DNA of 13,813 bases from JAZSMJ01 sp045535815 (lineage in GTDB: Bacteria; Bacillota; Clostridia; Oscillospirales; CAG-272). The translations under genes were made by a program, and so were the position numbers. The stretch spans positions 1 through 13,813 of the forward strand of contig JAZSMJ010000062.1 of the NCBI GenBank assembly GCA_045535815.1. The letters run 5' to 3'. The notes under the pieces were generated by a model. It was given only the letters and a program-made list of their open reading frames with translations, did no database searches and was not told where the DNA came from. Each line of letters starts with the position of its first letter. Position 1 is the stretch's first letter. Below are positions 11,475 to 13,813 of this stretch, one piece after another.

Positions 11475-13100
11475 ATGAAGAATAAAAAAGGTATTATAAT
11501 AGCCTTGGTATGCATTATTGCAATGTTTATTCCTACATATATAGCAATTGCAAATTACGTATCATCGGTGCAAACTCCGGTTGCGGAAAGAGTTGTAAAT
11601 AAGATAATGCTCAGCGATTCGCAGGGAGAGCAGTTTATTTTCGAGCGCAATTCTCAGAATAATCCCGAGGAGATCGAAAACGATACGATAAGTTATTTTC
11701 TTGCGCTGAACGATGCTGCAAACAGCACTACTTCTCTGCCCGAGCCTCTTGTCGGCACCGAGCACTGCGAGGTCACCTATTACAGCTATGACGTTGAGTC
11801 GGTGTATGAATATTATTTCTCATCCGATCCCGACGAGGCGTATTTCGTTGACAGTAACGGCAATGCTTACCGCATAACGAGAGAATACGCCGAAAAGTTT
11901 TTGAACTCTTCTTATTCGGAATATCTTTACGATATATCAAAGGCTCCCGTTCTGACGGTGAGCAACGGCGAGGTAGCTCCCTCAAGTATGGTATGGCAGT
12001 ACCTGCTTTATGATGACGTTACAAGAGCTATCGAAACTCCGCCCAGCTCAACTCAGGTACAGACCGTATCTCTTGCAGGCGACCTCAGCCTCAGCTTTGA
12101 CATTGAGCCTAACTATCTCAACGTAAAAATAACAGAAGACGGCTCTACGGTATACGACGGTCTTTACGAAAATCTTGCATCGGGTACTCTTGGCGAGGGC
12201 TCGGTGGTTCAGGTGGATATAACTGCAGAATGGTATGAAAATATAGTAAGAGGCTCGTACGGAAGCGCAAGCTATAGCTTTACCGCAAACGTAAAGGGAA
12301 GACCGGCATTCTATCTCGAGGAAACCTCTATACTTCCCGGTGAATTCGTAGTTATCTCGGGTATAAACGTTGACGATCCCTCAAAGGTAACCTTCGCATC
12401 TGAGCCTGCAATAGATTTTGAACCTGTATTCTTTGCAGACGGCGATTACGTTAGAGCTCTCGTTCCGATAAAGGTCGGACTTGAGGATGCGGAATACTAT
12501 AACTTCTCGGTATTCTACGGCGACGTAGTACAAAGCCTTACGCTTCAGATGGAGGCAAAGACCTTCAAGACTCAGGGATACGATATAAGCTCCGAGCTTA
12601 TAAGAAACTGCAGAAGCGAGACGGCGTTTGCAGAGTTTGATGAAAATATAGGCACTCACTTAAGAGAGAGCAATACCACCAAGTATTGGAACGGTCTGTT
12701 CTCCGAGGGATGCGATGCACAGATCATGACAGGCTTCGGTCTTTACAGAATACTTACCAATTCGGGTGAGACCTACCGCCATGAGGGTGTTGACTATCTC
12801 GTAACGGTTGGAAGTGAAGCAAGAGCGGTAAACGACGGCGTTGTAGTTTACGCAGGATATACCGCTATGACCGGTAACGTAGTAGTGGTTGAACACGGCT
12901 TCGGTCTTAAGAGTCTGTACGCTCACCTGAGCAGTATTTCGGTAACCGAGGGCACCGAGGTTACAAAGGATACACCTCTCGGAATAGTAGGCTCTACCGG
13001 ATTTACAAAGGGAACGCTTCTCCACGTCGGACTTTACGTGTTCGATACTCCCGTATGCCCCTATTCACTCTGGGAAGAGGGCATAGTGATCGGAGAATAA
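11475..13100 (+). CDS. Membrane-anchored M23 (LytM-type) peptidase-like protein with altered active site
   Basis: A 541-residue envelope protein. ATG at 11475 has AAGGAG (11463-11468) 6 nt upstream; an in-frame TTG at 11442 would add 11 residues without a better SD. Residues 6-27 form an uncleaved signal anchor or signal peptide. Residues ~30-280 are an acidic, Tyr-rich region of unknown fold. About 281-364 resembles the beta-sandwich that precedes M23 domains in many bacteria (LPGEFVVISG, FFADGDYVRALVPI). About 405-541 is the M23 domain: H436-E-G-V-D440 (HxxxD zinc ligands), YAHL with H484, and LLH with H517. In active enzymes the last motif is HxH; here its first His is Leu515, so the zinc ligands remain but half of the catalytic His pair is lost. 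It may be a non-hydrolytic regulator such as LytM factors EnvC or NlpD, or have altered activity. SpoIIQ-like function is possible, but the protein is far longer. Confidence 0.9.
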   Translation: MKNKKGIIIALVCIIAMFIPTYIAIANYVSSVQTPVAERVVNKIMLSDSQGEQFIFERNSQNNPEEIENDTISYFLALNDAANSTTSLPEPLVGTEHCEVTYYSYDVESVYEYYFSSDPDEAYFVDSNGNAYRITREYAEKFLNSSYSEYLYDISKAPVLTVSNGEVAPSSMVWQYLLYDDVTRAIETPPSSTQVQTVSLAGDLSLSFDIEPNYLNVKITEDGSTVYDGLYENLASGTLGEGSVVQVDITAEWYENIVRGSYGSASYSFTANVKGRPAFYLEETSILPGEFVVISGINVDDPSKVTFASEPAIDFEPVFFADGDYVRALVPIKVGLEDAEYYNFSVFYGDVVQSLTLQMEAKTFKTQGYDISSELIRNCRSETAFAEFDENIGTHLRESNTTKYWNGLFSEGCDAQIMTGFGLYRILTNSGETYRHEGVDYLVTVGSEARAVNDGVVVYAGYTAMTGNVVVVEHGFGLKSLYAHLSSISVTEGTEVTKDTPLGIVGSTGFTKGTLLHVGLYVFDTPVCPYSLWEEGIVIGE

Positions 13101-13110
13101 ATAAAAAATT

Positions 13111-13140
13111 AAGATCCATCCGTAAGGGTGGATCTTTTTT
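13111..13140 (+). terminator. Intrinsic terminator after the M23-like gene
   Basis: AAGATCCATCC (13111-13121) pairs with GGGTGGATCTT (13126-13136), 11 pairs including one G-T wobble, over the loop GTAA. T-residues continue to 13140. It is a textbook factor-independent terminator. Confidence 0.93.
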
Positions 13141-13148
13141 CGTCCTCT

Positions 13149-13177
13149 TTCGCATCGGTTATAAGGTAAAATATAGA
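13149..13177 (+). promoter_or_regulatory. Weak candidate promoter of the lipoprotein gene
   Basis: TTCGCA (13149-13154), a 17-bp spacer and TATAGA (13172-13177) form a poor sigma-A match. A promoter is expected here because a strong terminator lies just upstream. The AT-rich palindrome AAAATATATTTT (13177-13188) overlaps the presumed start site and could bind a regulator, though low-complexity palindromes are common. Confidence 0.25.
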
Positions 13178-13201
13178 AAATATATTTTGCGGAGGTGCGA
13201 T

Positions 13202-13711
13202 ATGAAAGCGAGAGTGGCAGTTTTGATGCTGGTAGCGATGCTGTTGGTGTCCTGCTCAGAAAAAAGCCTGAGCGAGCCGACCGATATACTTGCAAGAATA
13301 ATGGAGCTGTATCCCGAGTGCGGTAGGGGTGTTGTATATTTTTCAGAGGCAGAGCCCTATGAAAAGGGATGGCTTGACAGCGATATCGCCTGCTATATGT
13401 ATACGGGAAAGCACGGCGAGCTTGAGCTGTTTGACAGAATTGAGAAGTATGCCGTGCGAATATCGTCGGGCATAGAGGTTTTTGAGGTGCATATTTTTGA
13501 GATGAGCTCTGAGGATGACGTCTCCGATGCCGAAAAGGTGTTCAGAAGCCGTATCAATATGATGCAGAGCTCGGAGATGGAGATATACGATTACGACGGA
13601 TATTATAATACCATCGTATCAGCGCAGGTCTATAGCAAGGACAGATACGTGTTCCTGCTTATAACAAGCGATAATGCCGGCGCAAGAAAGGTCATAGATC
13701 GAGTGCTGTGA
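13202..13711 (+). CDS. Lipoprotein, DUF4358-like
   Basis: A 169-residue secreted lipoprotein. ATG at 13202 follows GGAGGTG (13191-13197), so upstream in-frame starts are rejected. The signal is short: K2 and R4, a hydrophobic core (VAVLMLVAMLL), and lipobox L-V-S-C18, so the mature protein begins at C18 with lipid attached, on the outer face of the membrane. The body shows the order I associate with DUF4358 of Clostridia: a strand EVFEVHIFEM, a helix with AEKVFRSRINMMQ, Tyr-rich DYDGYYNTIVSAQVYSKDRYVFLLITSD, and a C-terminal helix. The function of that domain is unknown. Family assignment is from memory of its pattern and is moderate; the lipoprotein call is strong. A 36-bp palindrome lies 25 nt after the stop. 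Confidence 0.85.
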   Translation: MKARVAVLMLVAMLLVSCSEKSLSEPTDILARIMELYPECGRGVVYFSEAEPYEKGWLDSDIACYMYTGKHGELELFDRIEKYAVRISSGIEVFEVHIFEMSSEDDVSDAEKVFRSRINMMQSSEMEIYDYDGYYNTIVSAQVYSKDRYVFLLITSDNAGARKVIDRVL

Positions 13712-13736
13712 GGGGTTGGATGTGCTGAATGCATAG

Positions 13737-13772
13737 GTGGGGGAACACTTTTTGCAAAAAGTGTTCCCCCAC
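13737..13772. repeat. Perfect 36-bp palindrome, probable dispersed repeat and terminator
   Basis: Two exact 18-bp arms with no loop, centred between 13754 and 13755: GTGGGGGAACACTTTTTG and its complement. In RNA it would form a long stem with a few unpaired bases at the tip. Just downstream CCCC (13775-13778) and GGGG (13793-13796) enclose CAAAA/TTTTG (13782-13786 and 13789-13793). The remaining sequence to the window end contains no gene. The C-rich, palindromic style resembles repeats scattered between genes of gut Clostridia. It probably ends the lipoprotein transcript too. Confidence 0.75.
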
Positions 13773-13813
13773 ACCCCCTCACAAAAACTTTTGGGGCATT
13801 TTCATAGGTTAGT

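Noticed and set aside
11475..13100. Assigning the M23-like gene as spoIIQ
   Set aside because: SpoIIQ is about half this length and lacks the large N-terminal and beta-sandwich regions; no spoIIIA-related context is visible.
13055..13201. N-terminal extension of the lipoprotein frame to 13055
   Set aside because: It would overlap the M23-like gene and a strong terminator and would destroy the lipoprotein signal; ATG at 13202 has a strong SD.

Overview
The window looks like chromosomal DNA of an anaerobic, low-to-moderate GC Clostridia member (Firmicutes/Bacillota), possibly of the gut Oscillospirales type. This rests on AGGAGG-type Shine-Dalgarno (SD) sites, TTG as well as ATG starts, sigma-A promoters of TTGAnn-17-TATAAT form, short gene gaps, DUF4358-like and Cys-rich mini-proteins, and a preference for ATA and AGA codons. 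It is an inference from style, not a taxonomic assignment. I see no rRNA, tRNA, CRISPR array, transposase or phage gene.

Layout. (a) 1-1775, minus strand: a fold-type I aminotransferase followed 14 nt later by trpS, which is cut by the window edge about 15 residues before the expected KMSKS loop. (b) 1776-1981: a divergent promoter region. (c) 1982-8891, plus strand: a long run of a membrane-anchored unknown protein, a Cys-rich presumed zinc protein, a DJ-1/PfpI protein, 5-formyltetrahydrofolate cyclo-ligase, a CPBP membrane protease, the endolytic transglycosylase MltG with a very long disordered cytoplasmic head, and a peptidase-U32-family protein that is probably a tRNA U34 hydroxylase (TrhP type). 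From the Cys-rich gene to mltG the genes overlap or lie 4-32 nt apart, so they probably form one operon. The mltG-U32 order recalls the yrrL-yrrN/yrrO order of Bacillus subtilis. (d) 8892-9110: a structured leader and a 32-residue Cys-rich membrane mini-protein. (e) 9121-9143: a terminator that works on both strands. (f) 9152-10194, minus strand: a tight cassette of three small proteins of unknown function, two of them with TTG starts. (g) 10195-10310: a second divergent region with a 10-bp-arm inverted repeat. (h) 10311-11379, plus strand: a YfcE-type phosphoesterase and a two-helix membrane protein. (i) 11384-13140: a strong promoter, a large membrane-anchored M23-type protein with one catalytic His replaced by Leu, and a strong terminator. 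(j) 13202-13711: a lipoprotein resembling DUF4358. (k) 13712-13813: a perfect 36-bp palindrome and flanking sequence that look like a dispersed repeat.

Shared themes are envelope work (MltG, the M23-like protein, CPBP protease, lipoprotein and several anchored proteins) and housekeeping (trpS, folate salvage, tRNA modification). No complete new defence or metabolic system is evident. The most unusual items are the three-gene small-protein cassette facing the Cys-rich mini-protein, the hairpin with a GAGA tetraloop before the mini-protein, the altered M23 site, the extended MltG and the terminal palindrome.
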